From positions 5,952,001 through 6,016,000 of the forward strand of contig NZ_AP018441.1 of assembly GCF_009937975.1 (NCBI RefSeq): a stretch of 64,000 nucleotides of DNA, given 5' to 3'. This stretch comes from Undibacterium sp. YM2. GTDB lineage: Bacteria > Pseudomonadota > Gammaproteobacteria > Burkholderiales > Burkholderiaceae_D. A model generated the notes under the pieces. The model made no database searches. It was not told the DNA's origin and saw nothing but the letters and a program-made list of their open reading frames with translations. Both the position numbers and the translations under genes were made by a program. Below are positions 25,961 to 35,422 of the stretch, piece after piece; within the stretch, counting starts at the first letter, position 1; each line of letters opens with the position of its first letter.

Positions 25961-28327
25961 TTAGCTGGCAGCAGCCATGGCTGTTACGCCATTGATGGCC
26001 GACAGAATCGCTTCACTGGTTGCCGGTGCATTCAGTGGCGGGTTATAGCGGTAGTCTGCCACGCTGGCAATCGCATCACGTATGGCGAAGAAAACAGAAA
26101 ACGGCAACAACAGCGGTGGCTCACCGACGGCCTTGGACCTGTGTATGCTGTCTTGCACATTGCGGTTCTTGAACAGGCTGACGCGGAAGTCTTCAGGACA
26201 ATCAGAAATAGCCGGTATCTTGTAAGTCGAAGGTGCATGCGTCATCAGCTTGCCGCCCTTGTTCCACCATAATTCTTCTGTCGTCAGCCAGCCCATGCCC
26301 TGTATGAAAGCACCTTCTACCTGGCCGATATCGATGGCGGGGTTCAAAGAATTGCCAGCATCGTAGAGCGCATCGGCACGCAGGAGTTTCCATTCACCAG
26401 TCAGGGTATCAACAATGACTTCAGATACCGAAGCACCGTAGGCATAGTAAGAGAAGGGATTGCCACTCATGGTCTTGGGGTCCCAGTGTAAGCCCGGTGT
26501 CGCATAAAAACCGTCAGACCATAATTGCACCCGCGCCAGATAGGCTTTTTGCACCAGGGCTTCAAACGGAATATCGAGGCCATTGACACTGACCAGGCCC
26601 GCCGCAAAGCGGATGTCTGCCAGCTCACCACCGTAAGTCTTCACTGCAAATTCAGCGAGGCGCTGGCGCAGGGTATGCGCGGCATTTTGCGCGGCCTTGC
26701 CGTTCAAATCTGCGCCAGTTGAAGCAGCCGTGGCTGAGGTATTGGCGACCTTGCTGGTGTCGGTGGCGGTAGCACGCACCTTGTCCAGATTCAGGCCCAG
26801 CTCGTGCGCCACCACCTGGCACACCTTGGTATTGACGCCCTGCCCCATTTCACAACCACCATGATTGACCAGTACCGAGCCATCGGTATAGATATGTACC
26901 AAAGCACCAGCCTGGTTCAGGTGGGTGACGTTAAACGCGATACCAAATTTAACTGGCGTCAGTGCCAGACCTTTTTTGAGGACGGGGCTGCTGGCATTGA
27001 AAGCCTTGATGTCAGCACGGCGTTGTTGGTATTCACTGCTGGTTTCAAGTTCTGCCACCAGTTCATGAATGACGTTATCGACCACCTTCTGGCCATACTG
27101 TGTAACGTTGCGCCCCTCTTCATCATTGCGGCCATAGAAATTGATCTGGCGTATTTCAAGCGCGTCCTTGTTCAGGTCGCGGGCGATATTATCGACGATG
27201 TATTCAATCGCAATCGCCCCTTGCGGGCCACCAAAGCCACGGAAGGCGGTATTCGACTGGGTATTAGTTTTGCCGCACATGGCGCGGATATCGACATCAC
27301 CAAGATAGTAGGTATTATCGAAATGGCAGACGGCACGGGTTGCCACTGGTGCTGACAAATCGGCAGAAAAACCGGCACGCGACACCATCTCTACCCTGGC
27401 GGCGATGATGCGGCCTTCATCGTCATAACCGACTTCATAATCGTAATGGAAGCAATGGCGCTTTCCAGTGACCATCATGTCGTCATCACGGTCAGCACGC
27501 AGCTTGACCGGGCGTTTCAGGTGGACGGCAGAAATCGCTGCTGCCGCTGCCCACAAGGCAGACTGCGATTCCTTGCCACCAAAACCACCGCCCATGCGGC
27601 GGCATTCAACCACGATGTTGTGGCTGTGCACACCCAGTGCGTGTGCGACCACATGCTGCATTTCGCTCGGATGCTGAGTCGAGCACAATACCAGCATGCC
27701 ACGGTCTTCCTTCGGTATCGCGTAAGAAATCTGGCCTTCGAGGTAGAACTGTTCTTGCCCACCCACATACAATTCACCCTTGACACGGCGCGGTGAACGC
27801 TCGAACGCAGCCTGTGCATCACCACGCTGCAAACGCATGGGCGGCAAGACGAAGGACTGGGCTTTTTTCGCTTCTTGTGGTGTCAGTATCGCAGGCAATT
27901 CTTCATAGACTATTTCGGCCTTGCGCACGGCACGGCGCGCATTGTCATGCGTGTCGGCGACGACGATGAAAATGGGCTGGCCTACATATTCAACCAGGCC
28001 TTCTGACAGGATGGGGTCATCATGGATGATGGGGCCGCAGTCATTGGTACCAGGGATATCCTTGGCGGTATATACCGCCACGACACCACGTGCGCTTTTG
28101 ACTGCATCAAAATTCATGGACACAATATTTGCATGCGCCTTGGACGACAGCCCCAGTGCCGCGTGCAAGGTGCCCTGCACTTCCGGAATATCATCGGTAT
28201 AACGCGCCTCACCCAGCACATGCAAGACTGCGGATTCATGCGGATGCGATTTGCCTACCTCTGCCCAGTCTGCATTATCTTTGGCGAGGTTTTTATCGGT
28301 CAGGAAAGCTTCAGTTTGGGTATTCAT
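25961..28327 (-). CDS. xdhB: xanthine dehydrogenase, molybdopterin-binding subunit
   Basis: The 788-residue large subunit oxidises hypoxanthine and xanthine at its molybdenum site. Motifs include HPHESAVLHVLGEARYTDD at the start, RMGGGFGGKESQSALWAA, AFRGFGGPQGA, the catalytic region around STGADLNGKAAQNAA, and AVGEPPLLLPFSVFFAIRDA near the end with the catalytic Glu expected close by. AGGAG stands 6 bases before the ATG. It begins 14 bp after the stop of xdhA, so both are made from one transcript. Confidence 0.96.
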   Translation of the reverse strand: MNTQTEAFLTDKNLAKDNADWAEVGKSHPHESAVLHVLGEARYTDDIPEVQGTLHAALGLSSKAHANIVSMNFDAVKSARGVVAVYTAKDIPGTNDCGPIIHDDPILSEGLVEYVGQPIFIVVADTHDNARRAVRKAEIVYEELPAILTPQEAKKAQSFVLPPMRLQRGDAQAAFERSPRRVKGELYVGGQEQFYLEGQISYAIPKEDRGMLVLCSTQHPSEMQHVVAHALGVHSHNIVVECRRMGGGFGGKESQSALWAAAAAISAVHLKRPVKLRADRDDDMMVTGKRHCFHYDYEVGYDDEGRIIAARVEMVSRAGFSADLSAPVATRAVCHFDNTYYLGDVDIRAMCGKTNTQSNTAFRGFGGPQGAIAIEYIVDNIARDLNKDALEIRQINFYGRNDEEGRNVTQYGQKVVDNVIHELVAELETSSEYQQRRADIKAFNASSPVLKKGLALTPVKFGIAFNVTHLNQAGALVHIYTDGSVLVNHGGCEMGQGVNTKVCQVVAHELGLNLDKVRATATDTSKVANTSATAASTGADLNGKAAQNAAHTLRQRLAEFAVKTYGGELADIRFAAGLVSVNGLDIPFEALVQKAYLARVQLWSDGFYATPGLHWDPKTMSGNPFSYYAYGASVSEVIVDTLTGEWKLLRADALYDAGNSLNPAIDIGQVEGAFIQGMGWLTTEELWWNKGGKLMTHAPSTYKIPAISDCPEDFRVSLFKNRNVQDSIHRSKAVGEPPLLLPFSVFFAIRDAIASVADYRYNPPLNAPATSEAILSAINGVTAMAAAS

Positions 28328-28341
28328 GTTTTCTCCTGAGC

Positions 28342-29823
28342 TTAAGCTGTGACGGTGGCGGGGGCAAAGACATTGATGGCTTGCAGTTTCAGCGGCGCAT
28401 CAGTACGTGTCTCCAGCCAGAAACGGCGCAAGAGATTTTGTGCTGTCTGCATGCGGTAGGTATTGCTGGCACGCATGTCGGTCAGTGGTGTGTAATCCTG
28501 CGCCAGCAAGGCCATGGCATTTTTCACTGTTGCTTCATTCCATGGCTGGCCGTTCAAGGCTGCTTCTGCCAGCGGCGCGCGGCGTGAGGTAGCGGCCATG
28601 CCACCGAAGGCAATATGCGCATCTCGCACGATGTCACCATCAAGGTTAATTGCAAAAGCGGCACAAACGGCAGAGATGTCCTGGTCATAACGCTTCGCCA
28701 ATTTATAGGTGCGGAATTGTTGCCCTGCCTTGGGCAGGGGTATGCGCACGGCAGCGACAAATTCGCCGGGCTGCATATCCTTTTTCATATAGTCGAGGTA
28801 AAAACTCTCCAGCAACAGCACGCGCTGGCCGCGCACGCTGTGCAAGACGATCTCTGCACCCAGGGCTATCATCCATGGTGCTGAATCACCAATCGGCGAA
28901 CCATTGGCGACACTGCCACCGAGCGTACCGGTATTGCGTATGGGTTGCGAAGCAAAGCGCTGCCACATCTCGGTCAGTTCATCTGGATAATGCTGGCAGA
29001 CTGCGCCATAAGCATCATTCAATGACACGGCGGCACCTATCTCCAGCATGCCATCCACAGTCTTGATGTGTTTTAACTCATCGACTTCACGCACATAAAT
29101 GATATTGCCCAAGTCGCGCATTTGCTTGGTCACCCACAGACCGACATCGGTAGAACCTGCCAGTATGGTGGCCTTGGGATTAGCCTCACGCACTTCAGAC
29201 AGTTGCTGTAAAGTGCGCGGTGCATAGAAAGTCTGGCCATCTGCCGTATAGCTGAACATCTCGCCACGTTGCAGACCTTGCAGCCCACTGATAACAGCCG
29301 CGCGGTCAAACTCAGCCGCTGGCAATTCACCCATGCGCTTGGCGGCATCGATGATGGGGCGGTAACCTGTGCAACGGCAAAGGTTGCCGGACAGGGTTTC
29401 GTCTATCTCCTTGCGGCATGGCGGAACGGAATCGCCTTCTTTTTTCAGATACAGGCTCCACAGCGACATGGCAAACCCTGGTGTGCAAAAGCCACATTGC
29501 GAGCCATGGCATTCCACCAGCGCCTGTTGCACGGGATGCAGTTCACCATTCTTTTGTTGCAAGTCTTCTACGGTAAACACTGCCTTGCCATCGAGGGTAG
29601 GCAGGAATTGTATGCAGGAATTCACCGACTGCAATTCGAGCTGCCCATGTTTCATTTCACCAACGACGACTGTACAGGCACCACAATCGCCCTCGGCACA
29701 ACCTTCCTTGGTGCCGGTGCAATGCAGGTCTTCACGCAGATGCTGCAACAGTGTACGCGTAGGCGCAGCATTGCTGACTTGCTGGATTTGGCCTTGGTAA
29801 TAGAAACGTATAGGGTCAGACAT
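28342..29823 (-). CDS. xdhA: xanthine dehydrogenase, FeS/FAD small subunit
   Basis: The 493-residue small subunit passes electrons from the molybdenum centre to NAD+. The plant-type [2Fe-2S] domain has TKEGCAEGDCGACTV (Cys 42, 47 and 50); the second helical [2Fe-2S] domain has CHGSQCGFCTPGF and LCRCTGYRPI. An FAD domain follows with ILAGSTDVGLWVTKQ and IGDSAPWMIALGA. GGAG lies 6 bases before the ATG. It is the first gene of the purine block, so its promoter lies in 29824-30214. Confidence 0.96.
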   Translation of the reverse strand: MSDPIRFYYQGQIQQVSNAAPTRTLLQHLREDLHCTGTKEGCAEGDCGACTVVVGEMKHGQLELQSVNSCIQFLPTLDGKAVFTVEDLQQKNGELHPVQQALVECHGSQCGFCTPGFAMSLWSLYLKKEGDSVPPCRKEIDETLSGNLCRCTGYRPIIDAAKRMGELPAAEFDRAAVISGLQGLQRGEMFSYTADGQTFYAPRTLQQLSEVREANPKATILAGSTDVGLWVTKQMRDLGNIIYVREVDELKHIKTVDGMLEIGAAVSLNDAYGAVCQHYPDELTEMWQRFASQPIRNTGTLGGSVANGSPIGDSAPWMIALGAEIVLHSVRGQRVLLLESFYLDYMKKDMQPGEFVAAVRIPLPKAGQQFRTYKLAKRYDQDISAVCAAFAINLDGDIVRDAHIAFGGMAATSRRAPLAEAALNGQPWNEATVKNAMALLAQDYTPLTDMRASNTYRMQTAQNLLRRFWLETRTDAPLKLQAINVFAPATVTA

Positions 29824-30214
29824 GAATGCTCCGGTATGAAATTCTTATGGGGCGAGGTTAGCATCCGCGGCGCTGACATCTATATGCATAAAATGATGTA
29901 GCTTATCTGCGGCTCAAAATATAAAACACCAGACCAACACCCTGGCAGGCTGGCAAGCCTTGTCAGTATTCAGTATAGACAGTACGGGCGAAAACGCAGA
30001 CCGGGGTGTAAATGGGGGATATCACGGTTTTTATATACTGGCTTGAGCAAACAATATGCTTTGCTCTGCGCTTAAGTTCCGACGTCTGGCATAGGCTCCA
30101 GCCTTACCTGGAGCCACGGTCAATGTTCAGACTATGATCAACCATGAAATAAAACTCAAAAAATCTACAAATTTATGTATGATTTGCAACTCTTTTAATC
30201 AGCCGGGCTTGCGC
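29824..30214. other. divergent intergenic region, xdhA / ABM-like gene
   Basis: About 390 bp between divergent transcripts must hold the xdh promoter and that of the plus-strand genes. I saw no clear operator, hairpin or riboswitch. In-frame ATGs at 30134 and 30179 could extend the next gene into this region. Confidence 0.4.
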
Positions 30215-30544
30215 ATGTACACCTCTACGTTCACTTTCAAGAAAAAACAGTACGACGATGTTTTTTATGCGCTGGATGAGCAAATTGCCTCTCTGGCGAA
30301 AGCCACGCCCGGTTATCTCGGTGAAGAGACCTGGGAAAATGCGGCTACGGGCCAAATTTCCAATGTGTATTACTGGGACAGCCTGGAAGCCTTGCAGGCC
30401 CTGATTGCCAATCCCATACACCAGCAGGCTAAGGCAGCCCAGGCCAACTGGCTGGATGGTTATCAGGTCGTCGTGGCAGAAGTCTTGCGTACCTATGGTG
30501 ATGGCAAGCTGGCACATCCCTGTGTTTCTGTGCATGCTGGCTAA
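30215..30544 (+). CDS. antibiotic biosynthesis monooxygenase (ABM)-fold protein
   Basis: A small dimeric ferredoxin-like fold protein. I take ATG 30215 (MYTSTFTFKKKQYDD) as start since the domain begins there; ATGs at 30134 and 30179 are possible. The region GYLGEETWEN..ISNVYYWDSLEALQAL is characteristic of ABM/heme-degrading-like domains, and the Trp and Asn positions agree. Its substrate is unknown. The stop codon overlaps the start of the next gene (TAATG), so the two are coupled. Confidence 0.78.
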   Translation: MYTSTFTFKKKQYDDVFYALDEQIASLAKATPGYLGEETWENAATGQISNVYYWDSLEALQALIANPIHQQAKAAQANWLDGYQVVVAEVLRTYGDGKLAHPCVSVHAG

Positions 30545-31194
30545 TGAATAAATCCGCCTGCCTGATCTTTGATTGCGATGGCACCTTGGTGGATAGCGAG
30601 GGTCTGTGCAACCTGGGCTTGCAGATAGAGTTGCAGCGTTATGGGGTAGAAGAAGATCTCGCTGAACTGACGCAGCGTTTTCGTGGCGGCAAACTGACAG
30701 ATATCTGCAAAGCCTTGTCGCAGCAGCATGGCCTGCATCTGGGTGAGAATTTTATCCACAGCTACCGACGCACGGTGGATAAGCTGTTTGACGAATCCTT
30801 ACAGGCTTTTCCCGATGTCATCGAAGTTTTGCAACAACTGGATTTTCCCATGTGCATTGCATCTGCCGGGCCACAGCAGAAAATCAGGAGAGCATTAAGT
30901 CTGACCGGACTGAGCAAGTTTTTTGGTGAGCATATCTTCAGCTCGTATGACATTTCTTCGTGGAAGCCAGAGCCTGATTTGTTTTTACACGCTGCCAGGA
31001 AAATGGGTGTTGCGCCAGCAGACTGTATCGTGATTGAAGACAGCGAGGTGGGCATACAGGCTGCAATCGCGGCAGGCATGCAAGCCTGCTGGTTTGGCGA
31101 TGCGGGAGAAGTAGCGACTTATCCACAGGTGCCACGATTTTCCTCTATGAGTGAGTTACCATTCTTGTTATTGGGTTTGCCAACCACATCCTGA
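30544..31194 (+). CDS. HAD-superfamily phosphatase (phosphoglycolate phosphatase-like)
   Basis: A 216-residue HAD hydrolase. Motif I is FDCDGTLVDSEG with both catalytic Asp residues, motif II is the Ser in CIASAGP, motif III the Lys in SSWKPEPDLF, and motif IV DCIVIEDSEVG. The alpha-helical cap lies between motifs I and II. It dephosphorylates a small phosphorylated metabolite, possibly a sugar phosphate (YieH/GPH-like). Its start overlaps the stop of the ABM-like gene by one base. Confidence 0.9.
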   Translation: MNKSACLIFDCDGTLVDSEGLCNLGLQIELQRYGVEEDLAELTQRFRGGKLTDICKALSQQHGLHLGENFIHSYRRTVDKLFDESLQAFPDVIEVLQQLDFPMCIASAGPQQKIRRALSLTGLSKFFGEHIFSSYDISSWKPEPDLFLHAARKMGVAPADCIVIEDSEVGIQAAIAAGMQACWFGDAGEVATYPQVPRFSSMSELPFLLLGLPTTS

Positions 31195-31205
31195 AAGCTG
31201 CAAAT

Positions 31206-31781
31206 ATGAAAACTAGTCTCAGCAAGGTCTTGATCGCCGCCTTATTGAGCAATACGCCTATCGCCAGCGCAAACAGCCAGGATGAACAGGCATTGATGGC
31301 TAAGGTGCAGGGGTTTTATGGCTGGGTGCTGAAAAATGGCAAGCAGGTTTCAGCCCTGCAACCACAAATCAAGGATATTGCGGGCAGCAAGAAATTTCAG
31401 CTGGATACCAAAAACCTCAAGACTTTCAGTGGCAAGTTCATGGCTTCCGGCTATTTTGCACCAGACTTTCCGGCAGCGCTGGAGCGTTACTATGGCAAGT
31501 ACCAGCAGCAATTCAAGGCTTATACCGATGCCGAGTTTGCCCAGATGGCCAAGGATGGCCGTGGGCCGCTGATGGAAACAGAAGACATGGACATCTTCTT
31601 TTGTGCCCAGGAATATGAGTACAAGAGCTCTTTCATCAAGAAAATCAAGGCCAAGGCCATCAAGCTGGAGGGTGACAAAGCCAGTGTTACTGTGGTTTCA
31701 CCCTATCAGTGGGAAGCTGAATTCAAGTTCGTCAAAGTCGATCAGCGCTGGCTGATTGCTGGTTACTGTGTGTTCCAATAA
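31206..31781 (+). CDS. exported hypothetical protein (DUF3828-like)
   Basis: A 191-residue protein with a signal peptide (KVLIAALLSNTPIASA). The body, with FYGWVLKNG, METEDMDIFFCAQEY and a terminal DQRWLIAGYCVFQ, resembles the DUF3828/NTF2-like group of periplasmic proteins. Two Cys could form a disulfide. It lies 11 bp behind the HAD gene and 73 bp ahead of the kinase/AAA operon. I cannot give it a function. Confidence 0.65.
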   Translation: MKTSLSKVLIAALLSNTPIASANSQDEQALMAKVQGFYGWVLKNGKQVSALQPQIKDIAGSKKFQLDTKNLKTFSGKFMASGYFAPDFPAALERYYGKYQQQFKAYTDAEFAQMAKDGRGPLMETEDMDIFFCAQEYEYKSSFIKKIKAKAIKLEGDKASVTVVSPYQWEAEFKFVKVDQRWLIAGYCVFQ

Positions 31782-31854
31782 GCCTGCGGCCCATGGCTAG
31801 GGTCTTCTTGTGCATGCTATATTATGTTTTCTTGCAACTTCCTGAACAGGGCTT

Positions 31855-32925
31855 ATGAGCGGTCCTACCACCGTTTTGACCAGAGCCGATGCGATGCGGG
31901 TTTTGCTGTCGGCAGCAGGCATACGTGCTGCCATGGCTGTCAAGCAGGCGCATCAGGATGCCGGGCTCTTGCGCACGCAACAGAATGAGCAGCAAGCCAT
32001 TCTGCAAGAACGCCTGCGTGCTGCAACTGGCTTGAGTCAACAGGCTTTGCAGCAACAAATGCAAACGACAGAGCAAGGCTATGCTGATTTATTGCTATTG
32101 GCTGAAAAAATAGGCTGCATTGATCAGGTACAGGCGATTCGTCCGCTGTCTCCACAAGGAGCGGATGAGCAGGAAATCATTACTTACCTGCGTCACTTGC
32201 GGGCACTGGTGTATGAGCTCAGACCTGTGCTTTTGCAAGAGTCTGCCAGACGGGCCGATGCCCTCTTTGATCAGACAGATTTTGATGTAGCAAGGGCCAG
32301 CAGTGCAACTCTGCCGCAAGACCGGCTGGCGCGCCTGCTGAAACGCGTCGCCCACCTGCCACAATTACCAGAAGATATCGCAGGGCTGGCAAGAGAGCTG
32401 GAAATATCCCTGCCCGGCGAGCGGGCTGATCTGCTTGCCAGCGATTTGCGCCTGCACATCCAGAACCTGCTGGAAGCAGAGAAAAAACGTCAGGTAGATG
32501 AAGCCCAGGCCCTGATACTCGAGCAGACGTTGAAAGACCTTGGCTACCAGGTTGAAGAGATATCCCACACCCTGTTTGTAGAAGGTGGCACCGTTCATTT
32601 TCGCCGCAACAGCTGGGACAAATACATGGTGCGCATGCGCATGGATGCCAAGACCGGGCAAGCCAATTTCAATGTCATCCGTGCCGTCAAACAAGGCGAG
32701 AATGAACGCAGCGTGCTTGACCATCTGGCAGAAGACCGCTGGTGCAGTGAGTTCCCGACTCTGATGGCAGCACTGGAAGCGCGCGGCATACACATGCAGG
32801 TGACACGGCTATTGCAGGCAGGAGAGTTACCAGTGCAACTGGTCGTGGAAGACAAGCTGCCGCGATTTGCAGAAGAAGAGCAAATCGAAAGCCACACACA
32901 ACAACGTAGCAATAAATTGCCATGA
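31855..32925 (+). CDS. coiled-coil protein of unknown function, first gene of kinase/AAA+ operon
   Basis: A 356-residue protein I do not recognise. The first 120 residues are Gln/Ala/Leu-rich helices likely to form a coiled coil (for example QQNEQQAILQERLRAATGLSQ). A second helical stretch around 190-235 leads to a small alpha/beta region LEQTLKDLGYQVEEISHTLFVEGGTVHF..WDKYMVRMRMD near residues 222-265. There is no signal peptide or membrane helix. Its stop overlaps the start of the AAA+ gene (ATGA), so the two are made together. The C-terminal part could be a specificity or adaptor domain of the system; this is inference. Confidence 0.75.
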   Translation: MSGPTTVLTRADAMRVLLSAAGIRAAMAVKQAHQDAGLLRTQQNEQQAILQERLRAATGLSQQALQQQMQTTEQGYADLLLLAEKIGCIDQVQAIRPLSPQGADEQEIITYLRHLRALVYELRPVLLQESARRADALFDQTDFDVARASSATLPQDRLARLLKRVAHLPQLPEDIAGLARELEISLPGERADLLASDLRLHIQNLLEAEKKRQVDEAQALILEQTLKDLGYQVEEISHTLFVEGGTVHFRRNSWDKYMVRMRMDAKTGQANFNVIRAVKQGENERSVLDHLAEDRWCSEFPTLMAALEARGIHMQVTRLLQAGELPVQLVVEDKLPRFAEEEQIESHTQQRSNKLP

Positions 32926-34769
32926 ATGTACCTGACATACGCTGGCTGCAAGACTTGCAGCGCTTGTTGCCTATACGATCCCAGTATGTGGTTTCTGGCA
33001 GTATACGCGACAGTTTTCTATTGCCGCTTGATGCCGCCTCTGGCAGTGCCACCCTGGTGCCTTTCAACCGCGCCTTGTGGGAATTTTTAAAAAACCAGGA
33101 CTACAGTCTTTTACTTGCGTATGACCCTGTCGATGGCTTGCGAGTCTATCCTGACGAAGCGGCGCAGCGTGATCTGGCCGCCCGCCTGTTCGATGTGAAG
33201 CTGGCAGATGGTTGTCAGCAAATGAGCCTCGAAAGCCTGAGCAAGTTGATGAAAAAAATCAGTGCTGAACGCGAAGTACGTTGCGCTCTGATGCTGGATT
33301 TTGCCTCACGCATCAGCCGCAAGCCTGAGCAGTTGAGTGAGGCTGAACACCGTTTCTTTGTCGCTGCAGAAAAAATCTCACTGAATGCCTCTGCCATAGT
33401 CCCGCGTCAGAATGGTGGACCACCGCTATACAATCCCATATTGTGGCTGGTGAACCGGGCGCAGGATTTACCATCCTGGTTCACGCTTGATAGCGAGCGG
33501 ATTGCGACCCTGCATATCGGCAAACCCGACTTTGAAATGCGCCAGGCTGCGGCACAACAACTGGCACCCTTGTTTGCCGGGTTTGCTGATGCGCAAGCTG
33601 ATGTCCGCACCCAATTCGTCAAAGCTTTTACTGAAGGAACGGATGGCATGTCCCTGTCTGCCCTGGCAGATATCACTGAGCTGGCGGACCGGCAAAAACT
33701 CGCTATCAGTGACATAGATGATGCAGTACGCTGCTATAAAGTTGGGGTACTGGATAATCCCTGGCGCAAGGAATATCTGCGCGACAAGATACGCGATGCT
33801 GAAAATTTTATCGAAGACCGTGTCAAGGGCCAGCGTCCTGCAGTCATCAAGACCCTCGATATTCTGAAGCGCTCGGTCATGAGCCTGACTGGGGCGCAGA
33901 CACGCTCGGTCGGCAGCAGGCCACGCGGCGTCTTGTTTTTTGCCGGTCCTACCGGTGTCGGTAAGACCGAACTGGCCAAGACCCTGACAAAACTGGTGTT
34001 TGGCGATGAAGCGGCTTATTCACGTTTTGACATGAGTGAATTTGCAGAAGAGCATACCAGCGCCAGGTTGCTCGGTGCCCAGCTGGGTTTCATCGATTCT
34101 GAAGCTGGTGGCGAACTCACCAACGCCGTCAGGCAAAAACCTTTTTCTGTTGTGCTGTTTGATGAAATCGAAAAAGCCCATCCGCGCATACTCGATAAAT
34201 TCTTGCAGATACTGGAAGATGGCCGCCTCACCGATGGCCGTGGCGACACCGCGTATTTTTCTGAAACCATCCTGATCTTCACTTCCAATCTCGGTATCTA
34301 TGTAGAAGACAATCACGGGCAACGCCACGAAAATGTCAAACCAGGTGACAGCTATGAAACCGTGGAATTCAAGGTGCGTGCAGCCATAGGCAATTATTTC
34401 AAATTCAATTTATCACGGCCAGAATTATTGAACCGCATCGGTGACAATATCGTGGTTTTTGATTTTATTTCTGCCGAAGTCGCCGCCAAGATTTTTGATG
34501 GCATGCTGCGCAATGTGGCGCGCCGTTTGCAGGAAGAACTCAAACTGCAACTGGCCATGCCAGCGACGGTGCGCGATGACTTGCTGGCACGTTGCATACG
34601 TGACCTCAGCAACGGTGGCCGTGGCATAGGCAACCAGCTCGAATCAAATTTCATCAACCCCTTGTCGCGCGCCTTGTTTGAACAGGAACTGACAGGCAAG
34701 CAGCGCCTCACTGTAACGGCGATTACCGAAGCCGATAAAGTCATCAGCCTGAACCTGCAATTAGCATGA
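32922..34769 (+). CDS. ClpB/ClpA-like AAA+ ATPase with a degenerate first module
   Basis: A 615-residue protein. The C-terminal half is a ClpB-D2-like AAA+ module: Walker A GPTGVGKTE (about 341-348), Walker B VVLFDEIEKAHP (D415/E416), sensor 1 ILIFTSNLG, the Arg-finger box SRPELLNRIGD and sensor 2 GGRGIGNQLESN. The N-terminal half reads like an AAA-type fold (VVSGSIRDSFLL, ALMLDFASRI, LVNRAQDLPSWF) but has no Walker A and lacks the Walker B Glu, so it is probably inactive. No ClpP-binding loop (IGF/L) was seen. Cytosolic remodelling of an unknown client. It overlaps both neighbours by 4 bp. Confidence 0.88.
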   Translation: MNVPDIRWLQDLQRLLPIRSQYVVSGSIRDSFLLPLDAASGSATLVPFNRALWEFLKNQDYSLLLAYDPVDGLRVYPDEAAQRDLAARLFDVKLADGCQQMSLESLSKLMKKISAEREVRCALMLDFASRISRKPEQLSEAEHRFFVAAEKISLNASAIVPRQNGGPPLYNPILWLVNRAQDLPSWFTLDSERIATLHIGKPDFEMRQAAAQQLAPLFAGFADAQADVRTQFVKAFTEGTDGMSLSALADITELADRQKLAISDIDDAVRCYKVGVLDNPWRKEYLRDKIRDAENFIEDRVKGQRPAVIKTLDILKRSVMSLTGAQTRSVGSRPRGVLFFAGPTGVGKTELAKTLTKLVFGDEAAYSRFDMSEFAEEHTSARLLGAQLGFIDSEAGGELTNAVRQKPFSVVLFDEIEKAHPRILDKFLQILEDGRLTDGRGDTAYFSETILIFTSNLGIYVEDNHGQRHENVKPGDSYETVEFKVRAAIGNYFKFNLSRPELLNRIGDNIVVFDFISAEVAAKIFDGMLRNVARRLQEELKLQLAMPATVRDDLLARCIRDLSNGGRGIGNQLESNFINPLSRALFEQELTGKQRLTVTAITEADKVISLNLQLA

Positions 34770-35422
34770 AGATAGCCATCAATAAAGCGCATTTCCCGGT
34801 CACCGTGCTCGGGCCGGGGCGGCGCATAGGTATATGGGTACAGGGGTGCAGCATAGCTTGCAAGGGCTGTGTTTCGCAAGATACCTGGGCCAGGGATGGC
34901 AGTAAGGAAATGACAGTGGCGGGTTTGCTGAGCTGGTGTCGCGAAGTCAGTGCCGGGCAATTTGATGGCATCACCATCTCAGGTGGCGAACCATTCGAGC
35001 AGCCCAAGGCCCTGCATGCCTTGCTCGATGGTCTGCATCACTGGCGCAGCAGTGCGGCGATCGATTTTGACATACTCTGCTATAGCGGTTATCCACTCAC
35101 GACCCTGCAAAAGAAACATGCAGATTTGCTGCAAAAACTTGATGCCCTGATCCCCGAGCCTTTCATTGCCAGCAAGCCACTGATCCAGGCCTGGCGCGGC
35201 TCATCCAATCAGCCGCTGGTGCTCTTGTCAGACCGCGCCAGGGCACGCATGCAAAGCTATGTTGATGCGCCCATAGATGAACAGGACAAGCGCATACAGA
35301 CCATGATAGATGGCCAGCGTGTATGGTATGTAGGCATACCGGCGCGTGGTGACATGCAGGCACTGGAACACTTATGTGCCAGTCGTGGCCTGAGCTTTGA
35401 TAGCGTCAGCTGGAGGCCCTGA
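34766..35422 (+). CDS. NrdG-like radical SAM activase
   Basis: A 218-residue radical SAM protein. The cluster motif is GCSIACKGCVSQ (Cys 28, 32, 35; CxxxCxxC) and SAM binding is shown by ISGGEPFEQP. The short length and WVQGC segment match glycyl-radical activases of the NrdG type. No anaerobic ribonucleotide reductase or other glycyl-radical enzyme is near, and the gene is coupled by 4-bp overlap to the AAA+ gene and by direct stop-start contact to the kinase gene. So a role in class III RNR is doubtful; it may install a modification on a partner of the system. Confidence 0.85.
   Translation: MKIAINKAHFPVTVLGPGRRIGIWVQGCSIACKGCVSQDTWARDGSKEMTVAGLLSWCREVSAGQFDGITISGGEPFEQPKALHALLDGLHHWRSSAAIDFDILCYSGYPLTTLQKKHADLLQKLDALIPEPFIASKPLIQAWRGSSNQPLVLLSDRARARMQSYVDAPIDEQDKRIQTMIDGQRVWYVGIPARGDMQALEHLCASRGLSFDSVSWRP

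Noticed and set aside
34766..35422. Calling this gene nrdG
   Set aside because: No nrdD nearby and the operon context is different; only the broader radical SAM activase call is supported.
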